From contig FMTX01000013.1 in NCBI GenBank assembly GCA_900100895.1, positions 62,001 to 126,000 of the forward strand: a stretch of 64,000 nt of DNA, written 5' to 3'. The position numbers and the translations under genes were made by a program. The notes below the pieces were generated by a model. The model saw only the letters and a list, made by a program, of their open reading frames with translations, ran no database searches and had not been told where the DNA came from. How positions within the stretch are numbered: the stretch's first letter is position 1; the number at the start of each line of letters is the position of its first letter. This stretch comes from Lachnospiraceae bacterium YSD2013. GTDB lineage: Bacteria > Bacillota > Clostridia > Lachnospirales > Lachnospiraceae. This document shows positions 1 through 7,737 of the stretch, piece by piece.

Positions 1-315
1 AAAAGCGGGAATGTTAAGAAGCCGTATCGACTCTTCACTGAGCGGCAAAATGTTGCCTTCCTCGTCGGTAAGGTTCTCCCGATCCCTGGCAAGTCTTTCA
101 TAATAACGATTGATGTAATCATCCGTCAGTTCTTCGGAAAACTCCGATTTGTCGATTGTTACCTCAATCTTGTTATAGTCGGGAAGATTTATGAGATACT
201 CATCCACATCGGATGCGTCTATATTAACCGGTTCTATAACCTTTTCCTTCGGTCCGCAGGCAGTTGTAAACACTAACATAACCGCTGCCGTCCAAAGAAG
301 AATTCGCTTCTTCAT
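1..315 (-). CDS. Lipoprotein, 5' part only (cut by window start)
   Basis: Only the first 105 codons lie in the window. The ATG at 315 follows a GAGG ribosome site. The product starts with a lysine/arginine-rich n-region, a short hydrophobic stretch and the lipobox TTAC with Cys at about residue 20, so it should be a lipid-anchored surface protein. The part after the anchor is acidic and charged, with no cysteines (for example DDYINRYYERLARDRENL). It somewhat recalls the helical arms of trigger-factor-like extracytoplasmic proteins, but I cannot assign a family from this fragment. It is divergent from the small membrane-protein gene at 488. Confidence 0.8.
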   Translation of the reverse strand, partial: MKKRILLWTAAVMLVFTTACGPKEKVIEPVNIDASDVDEYLINLPDYNKIEVTIDKSEFSEELTDDYINRYYERLARDRENLTDEEGNILPLSEESIRLLNIPAF

Positions 316-418
316 GAAACAAACCTCACTTGCTTATATATGCGCAGAAACCCGCACTATTGATTATGCCACATAGGCCTTACAAATTCAATATTTCCCT
401 TTGTTTATAGAAATTTCC

Positions 419-447
419 TTGTTTTTACAAATTAACAATGTTACAAT
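419..447 (+). promoter_or_regulatory. Promoter for the membrane protein at 488
   Basis: TTGTTT at 419-424 and TACAAT at 442-447 are 17 bases apart. A TG one base before the -10 makes an extended -10 (TGTTACAAT). It lies 40 bases upstream of the start codon, in the right direction. Confidence 0.6.
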
Positions 448-487
448 GTGGTAGCATTATTTCGAAAGACACACAGGAGGTTATGAA

Positions 488-961
488 ATGTCTACAGGAT
501 GGATTATAGCGATCATCGTTTTGGTGGTATTAATTGCTTTGGTCGTTGTATTATATTTCCTCGGCAAGAAGGCTGAGAAACGCCAGGCCGAGCAGAACGC
601 TCAGATTGAACAGTACAAGCAGTCGGTATCGATGCTTATCATTGACAAGAAACGTATGAAGATAACCGAATCCGGTCTTCCCCAATCGGTTATCGACCAG
701 ACTCCCAAGCTTATGCGCCGCGCTAAGCTCCCCATCGTTAAGGCTAAGGTCGGCCCTCAGGTTATGAGCCTTGTAGCCGATGAGAAGATTTTCGACATGA
801 TTCCCGTTAAGAAGGAAGTTAAGGCCGTTGTAAGCGGTATCTATATCACTGATGTTAAGGGTCTTCACGGTAAGATTGAAATTCCCGTTAAGAAGAAAGG
901 CAAGTTCAAAGCCTGGGTTGAGCGCATGCAGGAGAAGGCAGGCGCCAAGGCTGTTAAATAA
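488..961 (+). CDS. Small membrane-anchored protein of unknown function
   Basis: A 157-residue protein. Residues 5-26 form a single strongly hydrophobic helix (IIAIIVLVVLIALVVVLYF). A positively charged stretch follows, then a soluble lysine-rich domain of about 110 residues (for example IPVKKEVKAVVSGIY near the middle and KKKGKFKAWVE near the end). There is no lipobox and no cysteine. It is probably a bitopic protein with the domain in the cytoplasm, judging from the lysines after the helix. The start is supported by AGGAGG at 476-481. I do not recognise the family. It is a single-gene unit with its own promoter and terminator. Confidence 0.85.
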   Translation: MSTGWIIAIIVLVVLIALVVVLYFLGKKAEKRQAEQNAQIEQYKQSVSMLIIDKKRMKITESGLPQSVIDQTPKLMRRAKLPIVKAKVGPQVMSLVADEKIFDMIPVKKEVKAVVSGIYITDVKGLHGKIEIPVKKKGKFKAWVERMQEKAGAKAVK

Positions 962-976
962 TTTCGGCACATAATT

Positions 977-1008
977 AAGCGCAGGTCATACGGCCTGCGC
1001 TTTTATTA
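977..1008 (+). terminator. Rho-independent terminator after the 488 gene
   Basis: Inverted repeat AAGCGCAGG (977-985) and CCTGCGCTT (994-1002) with an 8-base loop, followed by TTATTA. It lies directly beyond the stop of the leftward gene at 1006 and may serve both directions. Confidence 0.75.
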
Positions 1009-1428
1009 TACCTCTGTAAGTTTCATGTCTATCGTACACCGTCCGAGGCTCTCGGAATTAAATTCCATGTCGTACTCGATAACTACCGTCATCTCTCCGG
1101 CCTGCTCCGCCACCTCTATGCGACGGGTGTCTATCCCTAAGAGGAATTCTCCGTAGGGTGTATGGTAATCGGTGTAGTATTTCTTGCCGTTTTCAAAACT
1201 CAGCCTTACGCTGTAGGGCCCCTTACGGGTTATCTCAAAAGAATCCGCATCGAACTTCACAAGACTTTTAACGGTTTGGTCTTCGTCGAATGCTTCCTCG
1301 AAGGTCACGAAATTCTTGCCGCCACGCTTGTAAAAAGAACCTCTCGTGAGAGTTTCGACACGATTGTCGTCTTCTTCCGTTCCCGTGTACTGAAGGCCTT
1401 TTATGGATACCAGTACTTCTTTATTCAC
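1006..1428 (-). CDS. DUF1934 family beta-barrel protein
   Basis: A 140-residue protein that fits the DUF1934/YwiB family, small calycin-like beta-barrels found in Firmicutes whose role is unknown. The N-terminal VLVSIKGLQY, the central VKFDADSFEITRKGPYSVRLSF and the C-terminal GRCTIDMKLTEV match the repeated beta-strand pattern of that family. It starts with GTG at 1428 (GGAGG seven bases upstream), overlapping the TGA of the GntR gene as GTGA, so translation is probably coupled. No signal peptide. The family is a confident guess from pattern only. Confidence 0.75.
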   Translation of the reverse strand: MNKEVLVSIKGLQYTGTEEDDNRVETLTRGSFYKRGGKNFVTFEEAFDEDQTVKSLVKFDADSFEITRKGPYSVRLSFENGKKYYTDYHTPYGEFLLGIDTRRIEVAEQAGEMTVVIEYDMEFNSESLGRCTIDMKLTEV

Positions 1429-2099
1429 TTAACAACCTCCAGTTGCTTTAAGATAGATATTTCCTGATTGTCGATGTGCTCACGCGCAACCGCTCTTGCT
1501 TTCTCACCGTCGCCTGAAGTAATTGCGTCTACCAGCAAGCGATGCTCGGCGATGAGCTTGGGATGATTGGCTTCGTCCTTGATATATTCGAAACGATAGC
1601 GGTACATTTGCTCGGCAAGATTATTGATGAGAGCGACAATACGCTCGTTGCCGGTGGCCCCGACGATGATATCATGGAAGTTCACGTCAGCCTTGGCAAT
1701 TACGGTAGCGTCTTTGGTCTGAACGGCTTCCTCAAAGGCGGTGCAGGCTTCTTTGAGCGCTTTCTTCTCTTCTTCCGTAATACGCTCGCAGGCAAGTTCC
1801 GCACAGAATGAGTCGAGAGCCCTGCGAACTTCAAGCACGTCTCTTAAACCTTTTTGCGAGATTTCAGCCACTTGCGCACCTTTTCTCGGAACGTTCATAA
1901 CAAGACCTTCAAGCTCAAGCTTTCTGATGGCCTCTCTTATGGGTGTACGACTTACACCGATTTTCTCCGCAAGGTGAATCTCCATGAGTCGCTCGCCGGG
2001 TTTAAGCTCGCCTGTGAGAATAGCCTTTCTTAACGTCTGAAAGACCACGTCTCTTAAGGGCAGATATTCGTCCATGTTCAATTCAAAATTACCTTCCAA
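1425..2099 (-). CDS. GntR-family transcriptional regulator (FCD/FadR subfamily)
   Basis: A 224-residue regulator. Residues 15-80 form a winged helix-turn-helix (LKPGERLMEIHLAEKIGVSRTPIREAIRKLELEGLV region). The rest is an all-helical FCD ligand domain with the DxxxH plus two later His pattern (DVNFHD, EHRLLVDAI, REHIDN) that binds a metal ion in this subfamily; ligands are usually small organic acids. The start is uncertain: TTG at 2099 has GAGG close by, TTG at 2081 has GGAAGG ten bases upstream, and ATG at 2075 has no clear site. It sits between ispE and the DUF1934 gene, which gives no clue to its target. Confidence 0.9.
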   Translation of the reverse strand: MEGNFELNMDEYLPLRDVVFQTLRKAILTGELKPGERLMEIHLAEKIGVSRTPIREAIRKLELEGLVMNVPRKGAQVAEISQKGLRDVLEVRRALDSFCAELACERITEEEKKALKEACTAFEEAVQTKDATVIAKADVNFHDIIVGATGNERIVALINNLAEQMYRYRFEYIKDEANHPKLIAEHRLLVDAITSGDGEKARAVAREHIDNQEISILKQLEVVK

Positions 2100-2113
2100 A
2101 TGGGCCTCGCTTT

Positions 2114-3010
2114 CTATTCGTATCTGTTGACAAAACCTGTGTTAAACTTTGTTGAGTATATTTCAAAATCCTTGTATTTCTCTTTAAGCTTCGCGGCTGC
2201 ATCGTCGGCTTCTTTGACTGAGTTGAAGAGTCCGAAGACTGTGGGGCCGCTGCCGCTCATGATTGAATTGAGTGCGCCTGCTTCCATCATCGATGCCTCG
2301 ATTTCCTTGATAATCGGATGTACTGCGGCCGTTACGGTTTCAAGGCTGTTACCGAGAAGCTCCGGAATTGCTGGTGCGTCGTATTCGCCGATAGCTTTAA
2401 GCATTCCGTCCACGTCAGGGTGGAACGGTTCCTCGAGACTGTCGTAAGCTTTGTAAACCGAAGGCGTCGATACGAAAATCGGCGGCTTACAGACTACCGT
2501 AGGATAGTTGGGAAGCTTCGTAAGCGGAGTAAGTACCTCGCCTATTCCCTCGCACAAGCACAGGCCTCCTTCCACGCAGAAAGGAATGTCAGCGCCTAAC
2601 TTAAGTCCGATTTCTCTTAGCTTGTCCAAAGAAAGTCCCAGTTCAAACAGTCGGTTTAATCCTCTGAGTGTAGCTGCAGCATCTGCACTGCCGCCTGCCA
2701 TACCGGCCGCAATGGGAATCCTCTTGGCAAGGGTGATGGTGACATCGAAATGCCTGTCGGTTTCTTTTTCCAATGCGCGCGCAGCCTTGATAATAAGGTT
2801 GTCGCTACCTTCCGACTGCTCTTTGTTAAGGACACCGCTGTCGGTAATAAGTGTGATGCCTGTGCCTGCTTCCGCCGTCTCAAAAGTAAGGTCGTCGCAG
2901 AGGTCAAGCGTCTGCATTATCATGCGTACCAAGTGGTAGCCGTCCTCGCGCCTGCCGATAACATCAAGGGACAAATTTATCTTGGCTCTCGCCTGTTCAT
3001 ATATGGTCAT
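2114..3010 (-). CDS. ispE: 4-diphosphocytidyl-2-C-methyl-D-erythritol kinase
   Basis: Phosphorylates the 2-hydroxyl of CDP-methylerythritol with ATP in the methylerythritol phosphate route to isoprenoids. The GHMP-kinase signs are clear: ARAKINLSLDV near the N-terminus, the glycine/serine-rich ATP loop PIAAGMAGGSADAAATL in the first third, and NSIMSGSGPTVFGLF near the C-terminus. I use ATG 3010 (AAAGGA nine bases before), which gives MTIYEQARAKINLS as in homologues; an upstream TTG at 3040 would add ten residues. It is the first gene of a probable ispE-gntR-DUF1934 unit with short gaps. Length, about 298 residues, is normal. Confidence 0.97.
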   Translation of the reverse strand: MTIYEQARAKINLSLDVIGRREDGYHLVRMIMQTLDLCDDLTFETAEAGTGITLITDSGVLNKEQSEGSDNLIIKAARALEKETDRHFDVTITLAKRIPIAAGMAGGSADAAATLRGLNRLFELGLSLDKLREIGLKLGADIPFCVEGGLCLCEGIGEVLTPLTKLPNYPTVVCKPPIFVSTPSVYKAYDSLEEPFHPDVDGMLKAIGEYDAPAIPELLGNSLETVTAAVHPIIKEIEASMMEAGALNSIMSGSGPTVFGLFNSVKEADDAAAKLKEKYKDFEIYSTKFNTGFVNRYE

Positions 3011-3109
3011 AGATTGTATTCCTTTGTTTATTGTATACAATATTCATTATACACTATACAATCCGCGGATTAACAGTAAAATTTTTTTGAACTTTTTTGT
3101 AAAAGAGGT

Positions 3110-3136
3110 TAAGTAATTAAAGGGAAGTGCCGATAC
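3110..3136 (+). promoter_or_regulatory. Sigma-28 (FliA/SigD)-type promoter
   Basis: TAAG at 3110-3113, exactly 15 bases, then GCCGATAC at 3129-3136. The flagellar sigma factor consensus is TAAA-N15-GCCGATAA/T. It lies 72 bases before the ATG at 3208. The same arrangement occurs at 17504-17530. Confidence 0.7.
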
Positions 3137-3207
3137 TAGAGATAGAAGTATACTAACAGCACAAGGAAGTGCTCATGAAAATAGGGGCAACCCGGAAAGG
3201 AAAAGTC

Positions 3208-3789
3208 ATGAATGTAAACGGAATTACAGGCGTAGTTGAACAGCAATTTTCAACCTACCCAAAGACCGAGCCTGTTACCAAGGCCGTCGATGCTTCTACG
3301 GTTATGGAGTCTACAGAAGATAAAGGCGTCATCTATGAGCCCAAGCTTGAAACACCTACTCAGATGTACAAAGCAAATGAAGAAGTGATTGCAAGACTTA
3401 AAGCAGACGCACAGGCCAGACTGGATCAGTTAAGAGACCTGGTTCAGAAGCTTATCTGTAAGCAGGGTGGTGTGTATGCGGATGCTAACGATATCTGGAA
3501 CGCACTTCGCGAAGGAAAAGTCGAAGTCGATCCCGAGACCAAAGCTCAGGCACAGGCAGACATCGCTGAAGACGGATACTGGGGAGTGAATGCTACCTCC
3601 GACAGAATCATTGATTTCGCCAAAGCATTAACCGGCGGCGACAATTCTAAGCTTAACGACATGATGGAAGCATTTAAACAGGGCTACGAACAGGCAGAAA
3701 AGACCTGGGGCGGCAAGCTTCCGGAAATTTCTCAGAAGACTTATGATGCAGTCATCGAGAAATTTAACAACTTAATGGATGAAGCATAA
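3208..3789 (+). CDS. Cytoplasmic protein of unknown function, candidate sigma-28 regulon member
   Basis: The product, 193 residues from ATG 3208 (GGAAAGG seven bases before), has no signal peptide, membrane helix or cysteine-rich motif beyond one Cys. The first 45 residues are low-complexity and polar. Residues 60-90 are helical (ANEEVIARLKADAQARLDQL), followed by a glycine/acidic middle with DANDIWNALREGKVEVDPET and a C-terminal helix bundle (MMEAFKQGYEQAEKTWGG). I do not recognise it, although similar short proteins are seen near motility genes in some Clostridia. GTG 3169 and ATG 3175 are alternative starts. The sigma-28-type promoter upstream suggests expression with late flagellar or chemotaxis genes. 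Confidence 0.8.
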   Translation: MNVNGITGVVEQQFSTYPKTEPVTKAVDASTVMESTEDKGVIYEPKLETPTQMYKANEEVIARLKADAQARLDQLRDLVQKLICKQGGVYADANDIWNALREGKVEVDPETKAQAQADIAEDGYWGVNATSDRIIDFAKALTGGDNSKLNDMMEAFKQGYEQAEKTWGGKLPEISQKTYDAVIEKFNNLMDEA

Positions 3790-3862
3790 TTGTTCCTACG
3801 GAACTTAACTTCGATAAATCCGACAAAATTCCATAACGATTGATTTTATTTTAAACTAAGAT

Positions 3863-3896
3863 CGGGGGCGAACTAAGTTCGTCCCCGGTTTAATTA
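3863..3896 (+). terminator. Rho-independent terminator after 3208-3789
   Basis: Stem CGGGGGCGAAC (3863-3873) with GTTCGTCCCCG (3877-3887), a three-base loop, then GTTTAATTATAT. The 116-base gap also has a small GTTCC/GGAAC hairpin at 3792-3804. The stem may also stop leftward pyr transcription, though the T-run on that side is poor. Confidence 0.7.
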
Positions 3897-3905
3897 TATC
3901 CGTAT

Positions 3906-4808
3906 TTATCTGACAGCACCGATTAACTCATTGATATCGGTCACGTTCTGTCTCTTCATGTACTCTTCTATACCGTCTATCACTTCTACCGTGGCAAAAG
4001 GATTCGAGAAGTTAGCCGCACCGACCGCAACCATTGTAGCACCTGCGAGTATGAACTCGATAGCATCCTCCGCACAGCTGATTCCGCCCATTCCGATAAT
4101 AGGAATCTTAACCGCCTGCGCGCACTCATATACCATGCGAACGGCAACAGGTTTAATAGCGGGACCTGACATACCGCCGGTTTTGTTGGCAAGGACAAAG
4201 GTCTTACGATTGATATCAATCTTCATGCCGGTAATAGTATTGATAAGAGAAATTGCATCAGCACCTGCCGCCTTGGCCGCTCTTGCCATATCCGCAATCT
4301 TCGTAACGTTGGGGCTAAGCTTCATGATAACAGGCTGCTTGGCAACTTTCTTGATTTCCTTTGTAATGTTCTCAAGGGCTTTCGCGTCCTGGCCGAATGC
4401 GATGGCGCCTTCTTTGACATTGGGACAGGAAACGTTAATCTCGAGCATGTCTACCGGCTGCTCTGACAACTTTTCCACAACACCCACGTATTCTTCGACC
4501 GTTTTTCCACAGACATTTACAATTATCTTCGTATCGTACTTTTTAAGAAAAGGGATGTCACGCTCACAGAACACATCGATTCCGGGATTCTGAAGACCTA
4601 TTGCATTGAGCATGCCGCCGTACACTTCGGTGACACGAATGGTGGGATTACCCTGCCAGGGAGTAAGCGCTACACCCTTGGTAGTAACGGCACCGAGTCT
4701 CGATAAGTCCACGAACTGCGAATATTCCATACCCGAACCGAAGGTTCCCGAAGCGGTGGTTACGGGGTTCTTAAATTCAACTCCTGCGATTTTGACACTT
4801 GTATTCAT
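3906..4808 (-). CDS. pyrD: Dihydroorotate dehydrogenase B (NAD+), catalytic subunit
   Basis: FMN-dependent oxidation of dihydroorotate to orotate in pyrimidine synthesis, as the catalytic half of a PyrD2-PyrK2 complex in the cytoplasm. Seen: the N-terminal NPVTTASGTFG, the class 1B active-site cysteine loop INVSCPNVKEG, and the C-terminal FMN phosphate loop GMGGISCAEDA followed by GATMVAVGAANF. The 300-residue length is typical. Its ATG shares one base with the TGA of pyrK (TGATG), so the two subunits are translationally coupled. pyrE and pyrF, often next in this operon, are not in the window. Confidence 0.97.
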   Translation of the reverse strand: MNTSVKIAGVEFKNPVTTASGTFGSGMEYSQFVDLSRLGAVTTKGVALTPWQGNPTIRVTEVYGGMLNAIGLQNPGIDVFCERDIPFLKKYDTKIIVNVCGKTVEEYVGVVEKLSEQPVDMLEINVSCPNVKEGAIAFGQDAKALENITKEIKKVAKQPVIMKLSPNVTKIADMARAAKAAGADAISLINTITGMKIDINRKTFVLANKTGGMSGPAIKPVAVRMVYECAQAVKIPIIGMGGISCAEDAIEFILAGATMVAVGAANFSNPFATVEVIDGIEEYMKRQNVTDINELIGAVR

Positions 4809-5575
4809 CAGATTTCCACCTCGCTTGCTTCAAATACCGGACCTTCAGTGCAGACTCTTGCGTTATTAACGTGAGAGTGACTGTCCTTATGCGTCGTCTT
4901 GCATACGCATCCGAGGCACGCGCCTACGCCGCACGCCATACGTTCTTCGAGAGAAATGTATGCGGTCACACCGTTTTCTTCGGCATATTTCTTAATCGCT
5001 CTGAGCATCGGCATGGGGCCGCAAGCGAAGATCACGTCGCACTTCAAATTCTTCTCGCGGATTACGTCCATGACGTTACCCTTCACGCCTACGCTGCCGT
5101 CTTCCGTAGCAACTTCAAGAGGCGCTTGCTTTTTGAAATCTTCATCAAGGAACATATCACTGTTGCGGTAGCCTGCAAGAATCGTCACGTCCTCGCCCTT
5201 CAAAGCCTTCGCAAGCTCCAGGATGGGAGGCACACCGATTCCGCCGCCGATAAGAATGGAACGTTTTCCCTTACCTTCTTCTACCGGGAAGCCGTTTCCG
5301 AGAGGGCCCAAAATCTTAACCATCTCGCCTTCTTTGTACAAAGAAAACTCCTTGGTACCCTTACCCTGTACGCGGTACACTAGTCTCAATTCGCCGTCGC
5401 TTACCTCACATATGCTTATAGGCCTGGGAAGTAAGGTCGCGGAATCTTTGGGATAAACCATTACAAACTGACCCGGCTTAGCCAAAGAAGCCACTCTTGT
5501 CTTAATATACATTTCAAATATTCCGTCGGAAAGCTTGTTGGTCTCAATAAGCTTAGCTTCTTCACATATCTGCAT
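4808..5575 (-). CDS. pyrK: Dihydroorotate dehydrogenase electron-transfer subunit
   Basis: Carries electrons from PyrD's FMN through a [2Fe-2S] cluster and FAD to NAD+. Domains in order: an FAD-binding barrel (LLPRPISICEV), a ferredoxin-reductase-like NAD domain (ILIGGGIGVPPILELAKAL), and a C-terminal [2Fe-2S] loop with cysteines in ACGVGACLGCVCKT and RVCTEGP. The length of 255 is usual. It overlaps pyrC by 14 bases and pyrD by one, fitting a pyrC-pyrK-pyrD operon read leftward. Confidence 0.97.
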   Translation of the reverse strand: MQICEEAKLIETNKLSDGIFEMYIKTRVASLAKPGQFVMVYPKDSATLLPRPISICEVSDGELRLVYRVQGKGTKEFSLYKEGEMVKILGPLGNGFPVEEGKGKRSILIGGGIGVPPILELAKALKGEDVTILAGYRNSDMFLDEDFKKQAPLEVATEDGSVGVKGNVMDVIREKNLKCDVIFACGPMPMLRAIKKYAEENGVTAYISLEERMACGVGACLGCVCKTTHKDSHSHVNNARVCTEGPVFEASEVEI

Positions 5576-6827
5576 AGACGATTTCTCCCTTGCAAATGGT
5601 ATATTTAATCTTACCCGTGAGAGTATCGCCGAGGAAAGGCGTGTTCACGGATTTGGAAAGGCTTTCGGAGTAGACCCATTTTTCTTTTTCACTAAAAATC
5701 ACGAGGTCGGCGGGCGCGCCCTTGCTGATGCCGTAGTTCTTGAAGCCGTAAAGTTTGCGGGGATTCACGGTAAGCATCGCAATGAATTTCTCAAGCGTGA
5801 TGGAACCGCTTAATACGAGCGCCTTGTAGGCTATGCTGAATGCAGTCTCAAGTCCGATGATGCCCGAAGGTGCAAGAAGAATGTCCTTACCCTTCTCCTC
5901 GGGGCTGTGGGGTGCGTGGTCGGTGGCGATGATGGAAATCGTGCCGTCCTTGACGCCCTCTATAATGGCCGCTCTGTCTCGCTTGGTGCGAAGCGGCGGG
6001 TTCATCTTGGCATTGGAGCCATACGCTATAACCGCATCTTCGGTCAAAGAAAGATGGTGCGGAGTAACTTCTGCATATATCTTGTCACTGTGTCTGCGTG
6101 CCTTGCGGACATATTCGACACCTTCCTTGGTACTAATGTGCTGAATGTCGAGCGTGACGCCGGTCTCAAGAGCAATCTTTAAGTCGCGAGCTATCATTCG
6201 AGCCTCAGCTTCTCTCGGTGAACCGTAGATTTCGTAGTAGTCGCTGGCTGCGCCGTGATTGATACCGTTCTCCTTGATGATGCCTTTGTCTTCTTCGTGA
6301 AGGCTGATAGGCACGTTAAGCTCGGCGGCTTTTTCAAAAGCGCTTCTTAATACATCGGTGTTCATAAGCGTGATGCCGTCGTCGGTGAAGCCTACCGCGC
6401 CGTGTTCTTTGAGCAGAGCCATGTCTGTAAGCTCGCGGCCGTCGAGATTCTTGGTAACCGAGCCGCAACTGTGAACGTTGATGGCGGTCTCTTCGCCCTT
6501 CTTAAGAACATATTCGAGTGTTTCGACAGAGTCTATCACGGGCTTGGTATTGGCCATCATCACCACATCTGTGAAGCCACCGCGGGCAGCACACTTGGCG
6601 CCGGTCAGGATATCTTCTTTGTGAGTCTGTCCGGGATCGCGGAAATGAACGTGCACATCCATAAAGCCCGGTGACAGGCATAAGCCGGTAGCGTCGATGG
6701 CGCCTTCCGCAGGCTTACCTTCCGTAGGCGCGACCTTCATGATAATTCCCTTATCGATTTCTAAATCGTAGTTGCCCTTGAGCTTGGTCACAGGGTCAAC
6801 AATCTTGGCATTGTATATTTTGAGCAT
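5562..6827 (-). CDS. pyrC: Dihydroorotase (type I)
   Basis: Cyclises carbamoyl-aspartate to dihydroorotate, the step before PyrKD. The metal-binding motif DVHVHFRDPG near residue 55 and the later ATDHAPHSPEEKG near residue 300, which carries the catalytic Asp, identify a type I amidohydrolase. The 421-residue length is typical of Firmicutes PyrC. AAGGAG precedes the ATG at 6827. It is the first gene of the pyr unit. I saw no PyrR-type leader or attenuator between it and the divergent plsC, only about 120 bases. Confidence 0.97.
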   Translation of the reverse strand: MLKIYNAKIVDPVTKLKGNYDLEIDKGIIMKVAPTEGKPAEGAIDATGLCLSPGFMDVHVHFRDPGQTHKEDILTGAKCAARGGFTDVVMMANTKPVIDSVETLEYVLKKGEETAINVHSCGSVTKNLDGRELTDMALLKEHGAVGFTDDGITLMNTDVLRSAFEKAAELNVPISLHEEDKGIIKENGINHGAASDYYEIYGSPREAEARMIARDLKIALETGVTLDIQHISTKEGVEYVRKARRHSDKIYAEVTPHHLSLTEDAVIAYGSNAKMNPPLRTKRDRAAIIEGVKDGTISIIATDHAPHSPEEKGKDILLAPSGIIGLETAFSIAYKALVLSGSITLEKFIAMLTVNPRKLYGFKNYGISKGAPADLVIFSEKEKWVYSESLSKSVNTPFLGDTLTGKIKYTICKGEIVYADM

Positions 6828-6876
6828 ATTAAAATCTCCTTGCCATATAGACTACCACAAAAAGTGCTTTTCTGTC

Positions 6877-6905
6877 TTGCGTGATTTGAATTAATTAAAT
6901 ATAAT
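6877..6905 (+). promoter_or_regulatory. Promoter for plsC
   Basis: TTGCGT (6877-6882), 17 bases, TATAAT (6900-6905); 43 bases upstream of the TTG start. It sits in the divergent pyrC/plsC gap. Confidence 0.7.
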
Positions 6906-6947
6906 TAACATGGTTTTAAAAACTACATTGATTACGAGGTATTTGAG

Positions 6948-7679
6948 TTGGTAAGATTTATTCTTTGCGCGGTATGGACCGTGCTGTTTCTGATATTGTC
7001 GCTTCCGCTTGTGCTGATTGCGCTTATTTTGCAGATTTTCAGCCCGATGGCCCGTGCCAAGTATTCGCAGGTTATCATCAGCGGAGCCTTCAAAGTAGTT
7101 ACTTTCCTTGCGGGCACGAAAATCGTAGTAAACGGCAAGGAAAACATTCCCGACGGAGCCGTTCTTTATACGCCCAATCACCGCAGTATTTTCGACATAA
7201 TTATAACGTATCCCCTCTGCAAAGGTCAGACCGGCTACGTTGCCAAGAAAGAAACCAAGAAGTTCCCCATCTTTTCCTGGTGGATGAGCCTTATGAACTG
7301 TCAGTTCCTTGATCGTAAAGACCTTCGCAGCGGCCTTAAGATGATTAACAAATGTATCGACCTCGTTAAGAAAGGTTCCAGCATCTGCATCTTCCCCGAA
7401 GGCACACGTAACAAAGGTACCGACCCGCTCCTTGAGTTCCACTCAGGAAGCTTTAAGATTGCCGAGAAGACCGGCTGCCCCATCGTTCCGGTATGTATCA
7501 TTAACTCAAGCAAAGTTTTTGAAAATCAGTTTCCTAAGATTAAGAAGACCACCGTTTACGTGAATTACCTTCCCGCCATCGAAACCGCAGGAATGTCCAG
7601 AGATGAGATTAAGGGTCTTACGGACAGAATTCACGACGAGCTTGAGAAAGCATATATCGAGAAAACTTCAGAAGCATAA
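6948..7679 (+). CDS. plsC: 1-acyl-sn-glycerol-3-phosphate acyltransferase
   Basis: Adds the second acyl chain to lysophosphatidate in membrane phospholipid synthesis. An N-terminal membrane helix (residues 4-27) is followed by the acyltransferase core: the catalytic NHRSIFD (HX4D) near residue 78 and the glycerol-phosphate-binding FPEGTR near residue 148. The length of 243 is normal. The only in-frame start near the ribosome site (ACGAGG) is TTG 6948; an upstream ATG at 6910 runs into a stop after 14 codons. It is a single-gene unit with its own promoter and a strong terminator. Confidence 0.95.
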   Translation: MVRFILCAVWTVLFLILSLPLVLIALILQIFSPMARAKYSQVIISGAFKVVTFLAGTKIVVNGKENIPDGAVLYTPNHRSIFDIIITYPLCKGQTGYVAKKETKKFPIFSWWMSLMNCQFLDRKDLRSGLKMINKCIDLVKKGSSICIFPEGTRNKGTDPLLEFHSGSFKIAEKTGCPIVPVCIINSSKVFENQFPKIKKTTVYVNYLPAIETAGMSRDEIKGLTDRIHDELEKAYIEKTSEA

Positions 7680-7683
7680 TACA

Positions 7684-7717
7684 ATATCCCGCGAGTCTGT
7701 CGCGGGATATTTTTATC
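7684..7717 (+). terminator. Rho-independent terminator after plsC
   Basis: Perfect 11-base stem ATATCCCGCGA (7684-7694) with TCGCGGGATAT (7700-7710), five-base loop, then TTTTAT. It separates plsC from the convergent RiPP exporter. Confidence 0.9.
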
Positions 7718-7737
7718 TTTCGTATTGACTGTGAGCG

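Noticed and set aside
551-970. Leftward 139-codon frame under the 488 gene
   Set aside because: Shadow of the real rightward gene, which has the promoter, ribosome site and terminator.
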